The notes under the pieces were generated by a model. It saw nothing but the letters and a program-made list of their open reading frames with translations. It did not search any database and had not been told where the DNA came from. The translations under genes and the position numbers were made by a program. Of a stretch of DNA of 64,000 bases, positions 19,401 through 27,710 are shown piece by piece (the stretch's first letter is position 1; every line of letters begins with the position of its first letter). Source of the DNA: Afipia sp. (GTDB lineage Bacteria; Pseudomonadota; Alphaproteobacteria; Rhizobiales; Xanthobacteraceae); NCBI GenBank assembly GCA_017308575.1, contig JAFKEQ010000001.1:744001-808000 (forward strand), given 5' to 3'.

Positions 19401-19994
19401 CGATTCCGACGCTACTGCCAGCATCAGGCCGTGCTGGTGCTCGGTGGCGTCGGTCTGGCGCGTGCCGAACAGCACCGCGAAGGCGGCGAGGGTGATGGTG
19501 ACGATGAAGGCGATGTCGCCGATATAGGGAATGCTGGAAACGTCCTGATCCTGATTGAGGATCGTCTCCAGCGACGATGCGACGGCTTTCAATTGCAGCG
19601 CGATGTACGGCACCGAGCCGATGATGGCGATGGCGGCGGCGGTGGCCGCGACGGCCTGGCTCTTGCCGTAGCGGGCGGCGATGAAGTCGGCGATCGAGGT
19701 GATGTTCTGCGATTTCGCCAACTGGATGACGCGCATCAGCAGCGGCGTGCAGAACGCGATCATCAGGATCGGGCCGACATAGATCGCGAGGAATTCGATG
19801 CTGGTGCGTGTCGCGAGGCCGACCGAGCCGAAGAACGTCCAGGACGTACAGTAGATCGCAAGCGACAGCGGATAGATGAACATGCCGAGGCGGCCGCGCT
19901 GAATCTGTGTCAGCCGCTCGCCATAGCTGGCGATGACGAACAGAAGCCCGATGTAGCCGAACGCGGCTGCGATCACGCTCCAGTCATGCAGCAT
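16491..19994 (-). CDS. hybrid sensor kinase with sodium:solute symporter sensor domain (CrbS/MxtR-like)
   Basis: A 1167-residue fusion. Residues 1 to about 500 form a polytopic solute:sodium symporter (SSS/PutP-like) domain. A PAS domain follows at about 645-755 (HVRQGIAVFNPELQLITSN), then a coiled coil, the phospho-accepting HisKA with His811 in AASHDILQPL, an ATPase domain ending in GLGLGLSIVERLARVL, and a C-terminal receiver with Asp1094 in LLVDYHLD. CrbS of Vibrio and MxtR of Pseudomonas share this plan and control acetate use through a LuxR-type regulator. Two possible partners flank it: 15062-15739 and the divergent 20191-20832. Whether the symporter part moves solute or only senses is unknown. 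Confidence 0.93.
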   Translation of the reverse strand: MLHDWSVIAAAFGYIGLLFVIASYGERLTQIQRGRLGMFIYPLSLAIYCTSWTFFGSVGLATRTSIEFLAIYVGPILMIAFCTPLLMRVIQLAKSQNITSIADFIAARYGKSQAVAATAAAIAIIGSVPYIALQLKAVASSLETILNQDQDVSSIPYIGDIAFIVTITLAAFAVLFGTRQTDATEHQHGLMLAVASESLVKLVAFIAAGVFVTFVMFGPSELWERAMKTPEAVRAIEAAPSIGNFIAMTLLSFLAIMLLPRQFHVSVVENSTEAEVRRARWLFPLYLVIINLFVIPIAIAGLVTFPFGTSDSDMYVLALPISAGATALSIVVFVGGLSAATAMVIVECVALAIMVSNDIIVPLALKRRPAPEGERANFGGFLLKVRRVAIFAIMAMAYLYYHALGNAQLAAIGLLSFAAVAQLAPAFFGGLFWRRATARGAMGGMLVGFIVWAYTLFLPSFADGDPRGTIWLAQGLFGLSGLRPQALLGTDMAPLIHGVFWSLSLNMLTYVVLSLMRQPTSIERVQADLFVPNELAPIAPNFRRWRTTVTVQDLLGTVAQYLGPDRALESFETFAASHRVNLDRNGPADFLLLRHAEHLIASSIGAASSRLVLSLLLRKRAVSAKAALKLLDDAHTALHFNREMLQTALNHVRQGIAVFNPELQLITSNRQFGEILDLPAQYAQIGIPLIEILEFIGTSGAPDPTGALLQRRLAAYTTEGEPYLERLTDRNMVVEIRANRMPGGALVITFSDVTPSFEAAEALERANATLEKRVRERTEELTRLNSELAHAKSTAEEANISKTRFLAAASHDILQPLNAARLYVTSLVERQDGGEDARLVGNIDDSLEAIEEILGALLDISRLDSGAMTPSISSFRMSDLMRSLEVEFTPIAKAKKLDLTFVPCSLAVSSDRVLLRRLLQNLISNAIKYTSKGRVLIGCRRHGQSLEIAIYDTGLGIPVMKRTEIFKEFHRLDQGARMARGLGLGLSIVERLARVLNHGIAVDSNRSGGSRFSVTMPIAKTVTHTVAPSGTSISSKAPMSGTLIVCIENDRAILDGMKTLLTGWDAKVIAATDPASAADAIAQTDERITGLLVDYHLDRGNGIAAIRDIRQRFGDGIPAILITADRSPHVRDAARQDGIVVLNKPVKPAALRALLAQWRAQQMVAAE

Positions 19995-20190
19995 CTGTTG
20001 GTCCCTCGAATAGCGGCCTCGTCGAAGCCGCGCTGCATAACCTTAGCCCGACGCAGGGAAGGGCACATCCGCGTTTTGGGGCCCGGCGGGTGAAGGCGGC
20101 TTTGGCGAAGGGAGCGAATCAGGTTATACACGTAAAAGTTGTAGTACGTGGAGCGCGCGTCTGGGTGGATTTTCCTCGGGGGAGGGTCAA

Positions 20191-20832
20191 ATGATACCGT
20201 TGGCGTTGCAGGAGGGGACGTTGGCGATCGTCGATGACGATGCGTCTGTGCGTGATGCGCTGTCGATGCTGCTCAAGCTCGAAGGATTTTCGAGCAAGAC
20301 CTTTGGCGATGGCGATTCGTTTCTCGAAGCTGTGGCCGGCGTCGCTCCGGTCGGCGTCATCCTCGATTTGAATCTGCCAGGGCGCTCGGGCCTCGACGTG
20401 CTCAGGCGACTGGCGGGCCAGCGGTTCGAGCCGCCGGTCTTTGTCATCTCCGGTCAGTCCGATGTGCCATTGGCGGTGGAAGCGATGAAGCTCGGTGCGC
20501 TGGATTTTTTCGAGAAGCCGTTTTCAGCGAGCGTGCTGATCGAACGTGTCCGCGAGGCGGTCACCGCCTATCGCCGTTCGATGTCGGGATATCTCGACGG
20601 TCTGGCGGATTTTCCGGGCCGCGATCTTCTCACCAAACGCGAGCGTGACGTCCTAGTGCTGATTGCGGGCGGCGCATCGAACAAGGAGGCTGGGCGGCGG
20701 CTTGGAATCAGCCCGCGTACCATCGAGGTTCATCGCGCCCATATCATGGACAAGCTTTGCGCGCGGAACGCCGCCGATCTTATGCGGATCGTGATGTCGT
20801 ATGCGCCGCGTGAAATCGCCCGCACCGGTTGA
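20191..20832 (+). CDS. FixJ-type response regulator
   Basis: A 213-residue two-component regulator with a FixJ/TtrR-like receiver: Asp15-Asp16-Asp17, phospho-acceptor Asp59 in VILDLNLPGRSG, and lysine in DFFEKPF. The LuxR-type helix-turn-helix is LTKRERDVLVLIAGGASNKEAGRRL and SPRTIEVHRAHIMDKL. It is transcribed away from the symporter-kinase gene across a 196-base shared promoter region, which suggests a functional pair. FixJ-type receivers normally accept phosphate from a soluble or membrane PAS kinase. Not fixJ itself as far as can be judged: no fixL is adjacent. Confidence 0.88.
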   Translation: MIPLALQEGTLAIVDDDASVRDALSMLLKLEGFSSKTFGDGDSFLEAVAGVAPVGVILDLNLPGRSGLDVLRRLAGQRFEPPVFVISGQSDVPLAVEAMKLGALDFFEKPFSASVLIERVREAVTAYRRSMSGYLDGLADFPGRDLLTKRERDVLVLIAGGASNKEAGRRLGISPRTIEVHRAHIMDKLCARNAADLMRIVMSYAPREIARTG

Positions 20833-20846
20833 GGCGCGGGCGGCGG

Positions 20847-22076
20847 TTATTCCGCAGCCAGCGGCTTGGCGTGAAGTTTCAGGCCGAGCCGCTCCCAGAC
20901 CTGGAGCAGCGCATCGGCAAGCTGATCGATCAATCCGTCGTCATGATACGGCGACGGCGTGATGCGCAGCCGCTCTGTGCCCTTCGGCACCGTCGGGTAG
21001 TTGATCGGCTGGATGTAGATGCCGTGCTCTTCCAGCAGCAAATCCGACGCCATCTTGCAGCGTTCAGGATCGCCCACGAACAGCGGCACGATATGCGTAT
21101 CGCTCGACATCACCGGCAGGCCGGCGGTAGTGAGGATCGCCTTCACGCGCGCCGCGCGGTCCTGATGACGATCGCGCTCCCACGACGATGACTTCAAATG
21201 CTTGATGGCGGCCGTTGCGGCGGAGCAGATCGCGGGCGGCAGCGCTGTTGTGAAAATAAAGCCCGGCGCATAGGAGCGCACCGCGTCGATCACCTTCGCG
21301 CTGCCGGCAATGTAGCCGCCGAGGCAGCCGAACGCCTTGGCCAGCGTGCCTTCGAGAATATCGATCCGGTGCATCACGCCGTCGCGCTCGGCAATGCCCG
21401 CGCCGCGCGGGCCGTACATGCCGACCGCATGAACTTCGTCCACATAAGTCATCGCGCCATAGCGCTCGGCGAGATCGCAGATCTTAGCCAGCGGCGCGAC
21501 GTCGCCATCCATCGAGTAGAGGCTTTCGCAGACGATCAGCGTCGGGCGGCCCGGATTGGCGCGCAGCAGTTCTTCCAGATGCGCAACGTCATTGTGACGG
21601 AATACGATGTACTGCACGCCGGACTGACGGATGCCCTCGATCATCGAGTTGTGGTTCAGCGCGTCCGACAGGATCAGGCAGTCAGGAATCAGCTTCGCGA
21701 GCGTCGAGATGCCGGTCTGGTTCGAGACGTAGCCGGAGGTGAAGACCAGCGCGGCTTCCTTGCCGTGCAGATCGGCCAGCTCCTGCTCGAGCTGGATCAG
21801 CGAATGGTTGTTGCCGGCGATGTTGCGCGTGCCGCCCGCGCCGGTGCCTGCGCGCGTCGCGGTTTCGACCATCGCGCCCACGACCTTCGGATGCTGGCCC
21901 ATGCCGAGATAATCGTTCGAGCACCACATCACGATGTTCCGCTGGCCCTTGGGCGTGTGCCATACGGCGTGCGGATAGCGGCCTGCGATCCGCTCCAGAT
22001 CGGCGAATACGCGATAGCGCCGCTCGTCGTGAAGGCGTCCGAGTGCGGCGTCGAAGAACTTGTTGTAATCCATCAT
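20847..22076 (-). CDS. hemA: 5-aminolevulinate synthase
   Basis: PLP enzyme that condenses glycine and succinyl-CoA to 5-aminolevulinate, the first step of tetrapyrrole synthesis in alphaproteobacteria (Shemin pathway). The sequence begins [22 protein letters not shown]. The active-site lysine is Lys247 in [11 protein letters not shown], and the glycine-rich [14 protein letters not shown] and [12 protein letters not shown] segments are family signatures. 409 residues from ATG 22076; the second ATG at 22073 is also usable (AGGG five or eight bases upstream). A FixK/FNR-type box lies about 150 bases upstream, pointing to oxygen-responsive control. It ends 14 bases from the convergent FixJ-type regulator. 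Confidence 0.96.
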   Translation of the reverse strand: MMDYNKFFDAALGRLHDERRYRVFADLERIAGRYPHAVWHTPKGQRNIVMWCSNDYLGMGQHPKVVGAMVETATRAGTGAGGTRNIAGNNHSLIQLEQELADLHGKEAALVFTSGYVSNQTGISTLAKLIPDCLILSDALNHNSMIEGIRQSGVQYIVFRHNDVAHLEELLRANPGRPTLIVCESLYSMDGDVAPLAKICDLAERYGAMTYVDEVHAVGMYGPRGAGIAERDGVMHRIDILEGTLAKAFGCLGGYIAGSAKVIDAVRSYAPGFIFTTALPPAICSAATAAIKHLKSSSWERDRHQDRAARVKAILTTAGLPVMSSDTHIVPLFVGDPERCKMASDLLLEEHGIYIQPINYPTVPKGTERLRITPSPYHDDGLIDQLADALLQVWERLGLKLHAKPLAAE

Positions 22077-22221
22077 GAAAACCCTGAAAGGGGACCGGAT
22101 TACGGCAGCCGGCCCCAACGGGTTCCGAAGGGTCTTCTGTCGTGCGCGGGGCCTTTTTAGAGCTTTTCCAGCTTTAATGTCGAGGCCGTTTTCAGGATGC
22201 TCGTATGCGGCCCGCGCCGAA

Positions 22222-22235
22222 TTGACTTACGTCAA
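22222..22235 (-). promoter_or_regulatory. FixK/FNR-type box upstream of hemA
   Basis: The sequence TTGACTTACGTCAA is a perfect five-base inverted repeat (TTGAC-N4-GTCAA) that fits the FNR/FixK family site TTGA-N6-TCAA. Its centre is about 152 bases before the hemA start codon and 18 bases past the end of the upstream MBL gene. Oxygen control of hemA through FixLJ-FixK is known in Bradyrhizobium, so this is likely the functional site, but binding is inferred. Confidence 0.7.
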
Positions 22236-22252
22236 TCCGGCCGGTCGAAAAG

Positions 22253-23317
22253 CTAGGCTGCGGTAAAACGCAGCACGCCATCGGCGCCCAGATCGGTCTT
22301 CAGACGTCCGTCGGCGATCATGTGATTGACATGGGCGATCAGCTCGCCGGCCGCGAAGCCGGTCTGGTGCGCGTCGAGCACATGCTTGTGAAACACCACC
22401 GGCACGAGTTCGGCGGAGGTTTTCGGCGACGTCCGGCAGGCCTCGGCAATCAGCTTGCAGCGATCTTCGTGATGATCGGCGAGTTGCCCGATGCGCGTCT
22501 TGACGCCGTAGAACGGAACGCCGTGTCCGGGCAGCACCAGCACATCGTCAGGCAAAATCCGTGAGAGTTCGGCCAGCGAGGTGAGATATTCGCCCAGCGC
22601 ATTGGCCTCCGGCTCCACAGCCCACACGCTGACATTCGGGGAAATCTTGCTGAGCACCTGATCCGCGGACAGGAAGATGTTGTCCTCGGCGCAATACAAC
22701 ATCACCTGATTGAGCGCGTGGCCGCCGCCCGTGATGATGCGGAACGTGCGTGATCCGATGACGATGTCCTCGCCGTTCGAGAGGCGATGGAACGAAGCAG
22801 GAAGCGTCGACACCCGCGCCAGATAATCCATGCCGCGGCCGAGCAGCGCCTCGGTGATCTCTTCGTCCATGCCGTGACGGCGGAAGAACAGGCGCTGCGC
22901 CAGCTTTCGCTCCGGTGAGCCGCGATGCTCGTGGTAAGCCGCCTGCAGATATTCCACCTGCGACATGTGAAGCGGACAGCCGAAGCGCTCGACGATCCAT
23001 CCGGCAAGGCCGACATGATCCGGATGCGCGTGGGTGACGATCAGCCGTGTAATCTTGAATCCCTTGAGCGGGCCTTCGAACAGCGTCGTCCAGGCGGTGA
23101 TGGTGGCGTCGTTGCCGATGCCGGTGTCGACGATCGCCCAGCCGTCGCCGTCCTTGAGCAGATAGACGTTCACATGGTTGAGCCGGAACGGCAGCGTCAG
23201 CCGAATCCAGAGCAGGCCGGGCGCGACTTCGATCGCTTCATCCGGCTTCGGGGGCGTTTCAATCGGATAGCGCAACCCGTCGGGGGCTGCGGGAATGGCT
23301 GCGGCTTTGGTGTGCAT
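22253..23317 (-). CDS. MBL-fold metallo-hydrolase
   Basis: A 354-residue metallo-beta-lactamase-fold hydrolase. The metal motif THAHPDHVG is at residues 95-103 (His96, His98, Asp100, His101), preceded by NVYLLKDGDGWAIVDTG and followed by further ligand regions GGGHALNQVMLY and LPGHGVPF. The C-terminal helical extension (from about residue 260) resembles that of hydroxyacylglutathione-hydrolase-like or LACTB2-like proteins. Substrate unknown. It is a single gene, followed on the same strand by hemA beyond the FixK-type box. Confidence 0.9.
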   Translation of the reverse strand: MHTKAAAIPAAPDGLRYPIETPPKPDEAIEVAPGLLWIRLTLPFRLNHVNVYLLKDGDGWAIVDTGIGNDATITAWTTLFEGPLKGFKITRLIVTHAHPDHVGLAGWIVERFGCPLHMSQVEYLQAAYHEHRGSPERKLAQRLFFRRHGMDEEITEALLGRGMDYLARVSTLPASFHRLSNGEDIVIGSRTFRIITGGGHALNQVMLYCAEDNIFLSADQVLSKISPNVSVWAVEPEANALGEYLTSLAELSRILPDDVLVLPGHGVPFYGVKTRIGQLADHHEDRCKLIAEACRTSPKTSAELVPVVFHKHVLDAHQTGFAAGELIAHVNHMIADGRLKTDLGADGVLRFTAA

Positions 23318-23448
23318 CGTCTCGCAATCGCGTTTTTCAGCTCCGGCTTAACGCGGCAAAATCCGCCGCGCTAGCTGAAATTCACGTTTTGCGGGATCGC
23401 ACGGCATGGTTGCCATGCAAGCAACCCGTTTCGCTGGTTGAAACGCCG

Positions 23449-24519
23449 TCAGGATGCGGCCGCGCCGCTCACCGGGATGGTTTTTGCTGCGGGCTTCGCG
23501 TCGGCATGGACATGGGCGTCCCGCCTGGCGCTGTCGAGCTTCGACTTGATGCCGAGACGGTCGAGCAGATTGGCGTCGCGTTCGGTCTGCGGATTCTTCG
23601 TGGTCAGCAGCACATCGCCGATGAAGATCGAATTGGCGCCAGCGACGAAGCATAGCGCCTGCAACTCGTCGGTCATGTACGAGCGTCCGGCCGAGAGGCG
23701 GACCACGCTGCGCGGCATCATGATGCGCGCCACCGCGACCATGCGCGCCAGCGCGATCGGATCGGGCGCTTCGGCGGTGGCGTTGACCGGCACGTTCTTG
23801 ACTTCGTTCCACATGTTGATCGGAACGCTCTCCGGATGTTCGGGCAGGTTGGCCAGCAACGTCAGCATGCCGAGCCGGTCATCGACCTGTTCGCCCATGC
23901 CGATAATGCCGCCGCAGCAGACCTTGAGGCCGGCTTCGCGCGCATGCGCCAGCGTATCGATGCGATCCTGCATCGTGCGTGTGGTGATGATGTTGCCGTA
24001 GAATTCCGGCGAGGTGTCGACGTTGTGGTTGTAGAAGTCGAGGCCCGCGTCGTGCAGCCGCTTCGCCTGCGCATCCGTCAGCATACCGAGCGTGACGCAG
24101 GTCTCCATGCCGAGGCCCTTCACGGCGCTGACCATCTCGCAGACCTTGTCGAGGTCCTTGTCCTTTGGATTGCGCCAGGCCGCGGCCATGCAAAAGCGGT
24201 CCGCGCCGGCATCGCGGGCGCGCTTGGCGGTCGCCACGACATCGTCATGATCCATCAGCTTGGTGGCTTTGACGCCGGTGTCGTACTTGGCGCTCTGCGA
24301 GCAGTAGCCGCAGTCTTCCGGGCAGCCGCCGGTCTTGATGCTCAGGAGGCTCGCGGTCTCGACATGGTTGGGATCGAAATTGCGGCGATGGATGCTCTGC
24401 GCCTGAAAGATCAAGTCCGCGAAAGGCAGATCGTAGAGCGCCTGCGCTTCCGTGCGCGTCCAGTCGCCGCGTGGCTCCAGCGACCTACCGCCCATATCCG
24501 AACCCGGCACCATGCTCAT
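23449..24519 (-). CDS. bioB: biotin synthase
   Basis: Radical SAM enzyme that inserts sulfur into dethiobiotin, the last step of biotin synthesis. The CxxxCxxC motif binding the [4Fe-4S] cluster is at Cys66, Cys70 and Cys73 ([13 protein letters not shown]). Further conserved segments are [22 protein letters not shown] and the C-terminal [13 protein letters not shown] poorly conserved Ala/Lys/His-rich tail makes it 356 residues. No other bio genes are nearby, so here bioB is solitary. Confidence 0.95.
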   Translation of the reverse strand: MSMVPGSDMGGRSLEPRGDWTRTEAQALYDLPFADLIFQAQSIHRRNFDPNHVETASLLSIKTGGCPEDCGYCSQSAKYDTGVKATKLMDHDDVVATAKRARDAGADRFCMAAAWRNPKDKDLDKVCEMVSAVKGLGMETCVTLGMLTDAQAKRLHDAGLDFYNHNVDTSPEFYGNIITTRTMQDRIDTLAHAREAGLKVCCGGIIGMGEQVDDRLGMLTLLANLPEHPESVPINMWNEVKNVPVNATAEAPDPIALARMVAVARIMMPRSVVRLSAGRSYMTDELQALCFVAGANSIFIGDVLLTTKNPQTERDANLLDRLGIKSKLDSARRDAHVHADAKPAAKTIPVSGAAAS

Positions 24520-24669
24520 GCGCTAACCCCTTGCGTGCGAGACGTCCCGTCCCGGCTGTCGAAATCCAGCAGGGAGCATGGAGGCCAAAAAGAGTCAATC
24601 TGACGGCTGTGCAACCTGTATTCGCAAGGTAAGCCAGCAATTTACGGTTGGTCGCCGTGCACCGGTTCA

Positions 24670-24706
24670 GGCCTATCCGGCCGGGGACCGCCCGGCTGGA
24701 TAGGCC
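24670..24706 (-). terminator. strong hairpin after the chemoreceptor gene (possible terminator)
   Basis: GGCCTATCC-g-GCCGGG pairs with CCCGGC-t-GGATAGGCC around a five-base loop, giving a 15-pair stem with one mismatch. It lies 17 bases beyond the chemoreceptor stop on the reverse strand. There is no U run after it, so termination would be atypical. The rest of the 203-base gap to bioB shows no clear site. Confidence 0.4.
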
Positions 24707-24722
24707 TTGAATCACGGATGGA

Positions 24723-26858
24723 TCATGCCGCCCGGATGTTGAGCAGGAATGCGTCCACCTCGGCGCGCAGGCTGTCCGCCTCGCGGCGCAGTTCGCTCGA
24801 TGCGTTCAGTACCTCGCTGGCCGCGGTTCCCGCCTGCGCCGATGCCTGGCTGACGCCGACGATGTTGGTCGAAACTTCCGAGGTGCCGCTCGCGGCATGC
24901 TGGATGTTCTGGGCGATCTCGCGCGTCGCCGCGCCCTGCTGCTCCACGGCGCTGGCGATGGCCGATGTAACCTCGTTGATCTCACCGATGGTCGAGCCGA
25001 TGTTGCGGATCGCGCTGACCGCCGACGTGGTCACGTTCTGCATGCTGGCGATCTGGGCGCGGATCTCGTCGGTCGCCTTCGCGGTCTGCTCCGCAAGATT
25101 CTTCACCTCGGAAGCGACGACGGCGAAGCCGCGGCCCGCTTCACCGGCGCGCGCGGCCTCGATAGTGGCATTGAGCGCGAGCAGGTTGGTCTGTGAGGCG
25201 ATTTCCTGGATCAGATCGACCACGCTGCTGATGCGGTTCGCATTGTCAGCGAGCCCCTGCATCGTCGTGTCGGTCTTGCCGGCTTCACTGACGGCGTTCG
25301 CAGCGATCTGGGCCGAATTCGACACCTGACGGCTGATTTCCGCGATCGATGATGACAGTTCTTCGGTGCCGGCGGAGACGGTCTGCACGTTGACCGACGT
25401 TTCCTCGGCGGCGGATGCGACGGTGTTGACCAGTTCGCTCGAATGCTCCGCGGTCATGGACATGCTTTCCGCCGTGGACTGCATGGTGCTGGCGGAGGTC
25501 ATCAGGCTGTCGAGGGCGACGCGGACCTTGTCCTCGAAGGAGACGATCTGGGCTTCGATGCGCGCGGCACGCTCGGCCTTGGCGATGCGGTCCTGATCCT
25601 GCTCGCTGCTCAATGTCTGCGACCGGATCATGCTTTCGCGGAACACTTCCAGCGATGACGCCATGACGGAGATTTCGTCCTGCTGGCGGCTGTGACGGAC
25701 CTCCGCGGCGAGATCGCCTTCGGACAGACGGCGCATCACGTCCTGCAGGTTGCCGATGCGGCGCAGGATATTGCGGCCGACATAGAGCCAGACGAACAGC
25801 GCCGAACCGACCAGCGACAGCGCGCCGAGGACCAGCATCACCGTGGTCGCGAGGGTGATCTTGCTGTGGGCGCTGGCGGAGGCGGCCTGGGTTTCGACCT
25901 GCACGTCGTCAACCAGCCGCTGGATGCTCATGTCGAGGCCGCGATTGAGCTTGGTGGTCTCGTCCAGAATGAGCTTGCCGTAGTCGATGGCGTCGAGTTC
26001 CTTCTGACGCAGCCGGAATACGCCCTTCTTCATGTCGCCGAGCGACATCAGCCTTTTGACGCCGTCCTTCAGCGCATCGCCCGCGGGGCCGAGCGCCTTG
26101 ATCGATGAATCGATGCTGTCATAGGTCACCGAAAAGATGTGCTCCATGTCGCTCAGCTTGTCGGTGTTCACCGCGCTGCCCGCGGCGTTGATGGTGCTCG
26201 CTGCGAAGTTCACGTCGGCCAGAAGGCTGGCGAGCATGTCGACGCCACGCATCGCATTCATGGCTTCCTTCGGCTCGGCGTTCGGATTGACCAGCGCCGA
26301 GTTGACGGCGGCCTTTGCGTCTTCCGCGGCGCTGCCGATGCTGTTGACCAGAGCGCTATGGGCGAGGCGGGCCTCCTCGAACTGCTTGCTGTGCTGTTCG
26401 GCGAGATCCAGCCGCTCCTTCGCGGCTGATCGCAGGCTGTTGATGGTGTCGTCGAGCATTTTGACGTTTTCCTCCAGCGAGGACACCACGCTGGGGTCGG
26501 CATTCAGATTCTTGATTTCCTGCAGTTTTGCCAGTGCCGCCGCCTGAACCTGTTTCAGACCATTGGTGCGGGACTGAAGGGTGCTTTCGTCATCCGAGGC
26601 CAGCATCGCGGGCCCGCGCGCGGCAAGGCTCTGGCTCAATCCCGAGAGTTGAAGGCTCGCGGTCAGGCGGGGGATATTCCGGCTGCTCAGGTCGTTCATC
26701 ATGCCGCCGAGCTGCGAGAGCAGCAGGCTGGCGCCGCCGCTGATCGCGATCGCCATCAGGGCGATGACGGCGAATGCCAGGAAGAGACTTCCCCTGACGC
26801 CGATGCTCGGCAATTTGAAGCGAAACAGTTTTCCGATGCGGCCGAACTTTAGTTTCAT
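24723..26858 (-). CDS. methyl-accepting chemotaxis protein
   Basis: A 711-residue chemoreceptor. The first membrane helix is at about residues 20-47, a large periplasmic helical sensor domain of about 285 residues follows, the second helix is at about 334-356 (VMLVLGALSLVGSALFVWLYV), then HAMP (NILRRIGNLQDVMRRLSEGDLAAEV). The cytoplasmic signalling domain has the hairpin tip with the conserved core EIASQTNLLALNATIEAARA and GRGFAVVASEVKNLAEQT. No C-terminal CheR-binding pentapeptide is seen. ATG 26858 (MKLKFGR) has GGGGA just upstream; the TTG at 26873 is less likely. No che genes are nearby. The ligand is unknown. Confidence 0.93.
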   Translation of the reverse strand: MKLKFGRIGKLFRFKLPSIGVRGSLFLAFAVIALMAIAISGGASLLLSQLGGMMNDLSSRNIPRLTASLQLSGLSQSLAARGPAMLASDDESTLQSRTNGLKQVQAAALAKLQEIKNLNADPSVVSSLEENVKMLDDTINSLRSAAKERLDLAEQHSKQFEEARLAHSALVNSIGSAAEDAKAAVNSALVNPNAEPKEAMNAMRGVDMLASLLADVNFAASTINAAGSAVNTDKLSDMEHIFSVTYDSIDSSIKALGPAGDALKDGVKRLMSLGDMKKGVFRLRQKELDAIDYGKLILDETTKLNRGLDMSIQRLVDDVQVETQAASASAHSKITLATTVMLVLGALSLVGSALFVWLYVGRNILRRIGNLQDVMRRLSEGDLAAEVRHSRQQDEISVMASSLEVFRESMIRSQTLSSEQDQDRIAKAERAARIEAQIVSFEDKVRVALDSLMTSASTMQSTAESMSMTAEHSSELVNTVASAAEETSVNVQTVSAGTEELSSSIAEISRQVSNSAQIAANAVSEAGKTDTTMQGLADNANRISSVVDLIQEIASQTNLLALNATIEAARAGEAGRGFAVVASEVKNLAEQTAKATDEIRAQIASMQNVTTSAVSAIRNIGSTIGEINEVTSAIASAVEQQGAATREIAQNIQHAASGTSEVSTNIVGVSQASAQAGTAASEVLNASSELRREADSLRAEVDAFLLNIRAA

Positions 26859-27042
26859 CGTCCCCAACCCCAATACTCATTGTTCTGCGTTCTGCGTCGG
26901 GGCGCAGTATCAGGATGCTTCGTTAAAATTTTCGGGAACTTTGGCCGGCCTTGCCAAAATTTGACGAATCTTGTTCGAGCAAGAAACCGGCAATATAATC
27001 AGTACGATGTAGCGTTTTCGAGCTGATTTTGGAGAAGATGGC

Positions 27043-27117
27043 TGGTGCTGCCAGACAGGATTGAACTGTCGACCTCTCCATTACCAATGGAGTGCTCTAC
27101 CACTGAGCTACGGCAGC
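27043..27117 (-). tRNA. tRNA-Thr (anticodon GGT)
   Basis: On the reverse strand the sequence starts GCTGCCGTAGCTCAGTGGTA and folds as a full cloverleaf. The anticodon stem CTCCA/TGGAG carries loop TTGGTAA, so the anticodon is GGT (reads ACC/ACT, threonine). The T arm contains GTTCAATCC. The acceptor stem GCTGCC/GGCAGC is complete, the discriminator is A and the 3' CCA is encoded (27043-27045). Confidence 0.95.
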
Positions 27118-27444
27118 GAAACGCCAAGGATACCAAGACGCCAAGGATACCAGAACCGGGACGCGAAAACGCAAGGTGTGCGTGAATCGGGCCAGAAGTC
27201 CGTAAAGGCGGGCGATCCTTGCCATAAGGCGTCCGCCGGTGCAAGCGCCGAGGCGGCCTCTTTACGGGAAACCGAATGTCCGGAACTCCCGGTGCGGGCG
27301 AATCTGCTCAACTGTCCGCAGGCCGAGGCGCAAGGTCCCTGAAATACCTGATCGCGCTTCATTCTTTCCTGTCACATGGCTGGCCGCATCCGATAGTCTG
27401 GAGACTGACCGGCGATCCCGGCTCTCATTTCGACGGGGCTTGTG
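27118..27444. other. intergenic region between tRNA-Thr and the murA block
   Basis: A 327-base stretch with no convincing gene. It holds the tandem 15-base repeat at 27121-27152 next to the tRNA, and a GC-rich region with several short open frames that lack ribosome sites. Promoters for the tRNA (reverse) and for the small gene at 27445 (forward) are expected here, but no clear forward promoter was identified. Confidence 0.5.
27121..27152. repeat. 15-base tandem repeat in the tRNA-Thr promoter region
   Basis: ACGCCAAGGATACCA occurs twice, at 27121-27135 and 27138-27152, two bases apart. Read on the reverse strand each copy contains TATCCT, a plausible -10 element; the nearer one is about 12 bases before the mature 5' end of the tRNA. 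The duplication therefore appears to double the promoter core. Confidence 0.7.
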
Positions 27445-27636
27445 ATGATGGATACCGAGAACAAGACGCGGTCTGACCGCAATGACCGGCTGAAATCGGC
27501 GCTGCGCGACAATCTCAAGCGGCGCAAGATGCAAGCGCGCGGGCGCGCCGGACAGGCAATCGTCACCCCGGAGGATGACGCCAGACTCCATGACAGCGAG
27601 CGCGGCGCGAGCCCAGACCAGCGCGGCGAAAGATAA
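27445..27636 (+). CDS. small basic hypothetical protein upstream of murA
   Basis: A 63-residue, highly charged protein (MMDTENKTRSDRNDRLK..., with LKRRKMQARGR in the middle) with no membrane segment. Starts possible at GTG 27442, ATG 27445 and ATG 27448; an ACGGGG ribosome site lies a few bases upstream. Similar short proteins sit in this place in related genomes as I recall, but no function is known. It could bind nucleic acid given the Arg/Lys content; that is a guess. Confidence 0.6.
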   Translation: MMDTENKTRSDRNDRLKSALRDNLKRRKMQARGRAGQAIVTPEDDARLHDSERGASPDQRGER

Positions 27637-27710
27637 CGTCCGCCGCAAACGGCGTAGCCATCGAAGCCGTCCCGCGATACGCTTGCGTTATTTCAAAGCG
27701 GGGGCGCCTC

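Noticed and set aside
17562-20093. An 843-codon open frame on the forward strand
   Set aside because: Antisense to the hybrid kinase gene, with compositionally biased translation and no recognisable domain.
20129-20150. Inverted repeat CACGTA-N10-TACGTG between the hybrid kinase and the FixJ-type regulator
   Set aside because: Six-base arms at a free spacing are expected by chance in a 196-base gap; without conservation data I do not claim an operator.
27121-27152. Direct repeats considered as a CRISPR remnant
   Set aside because: Only two 15-base copies two bases apart, with no spacers and no cas genes in the window.
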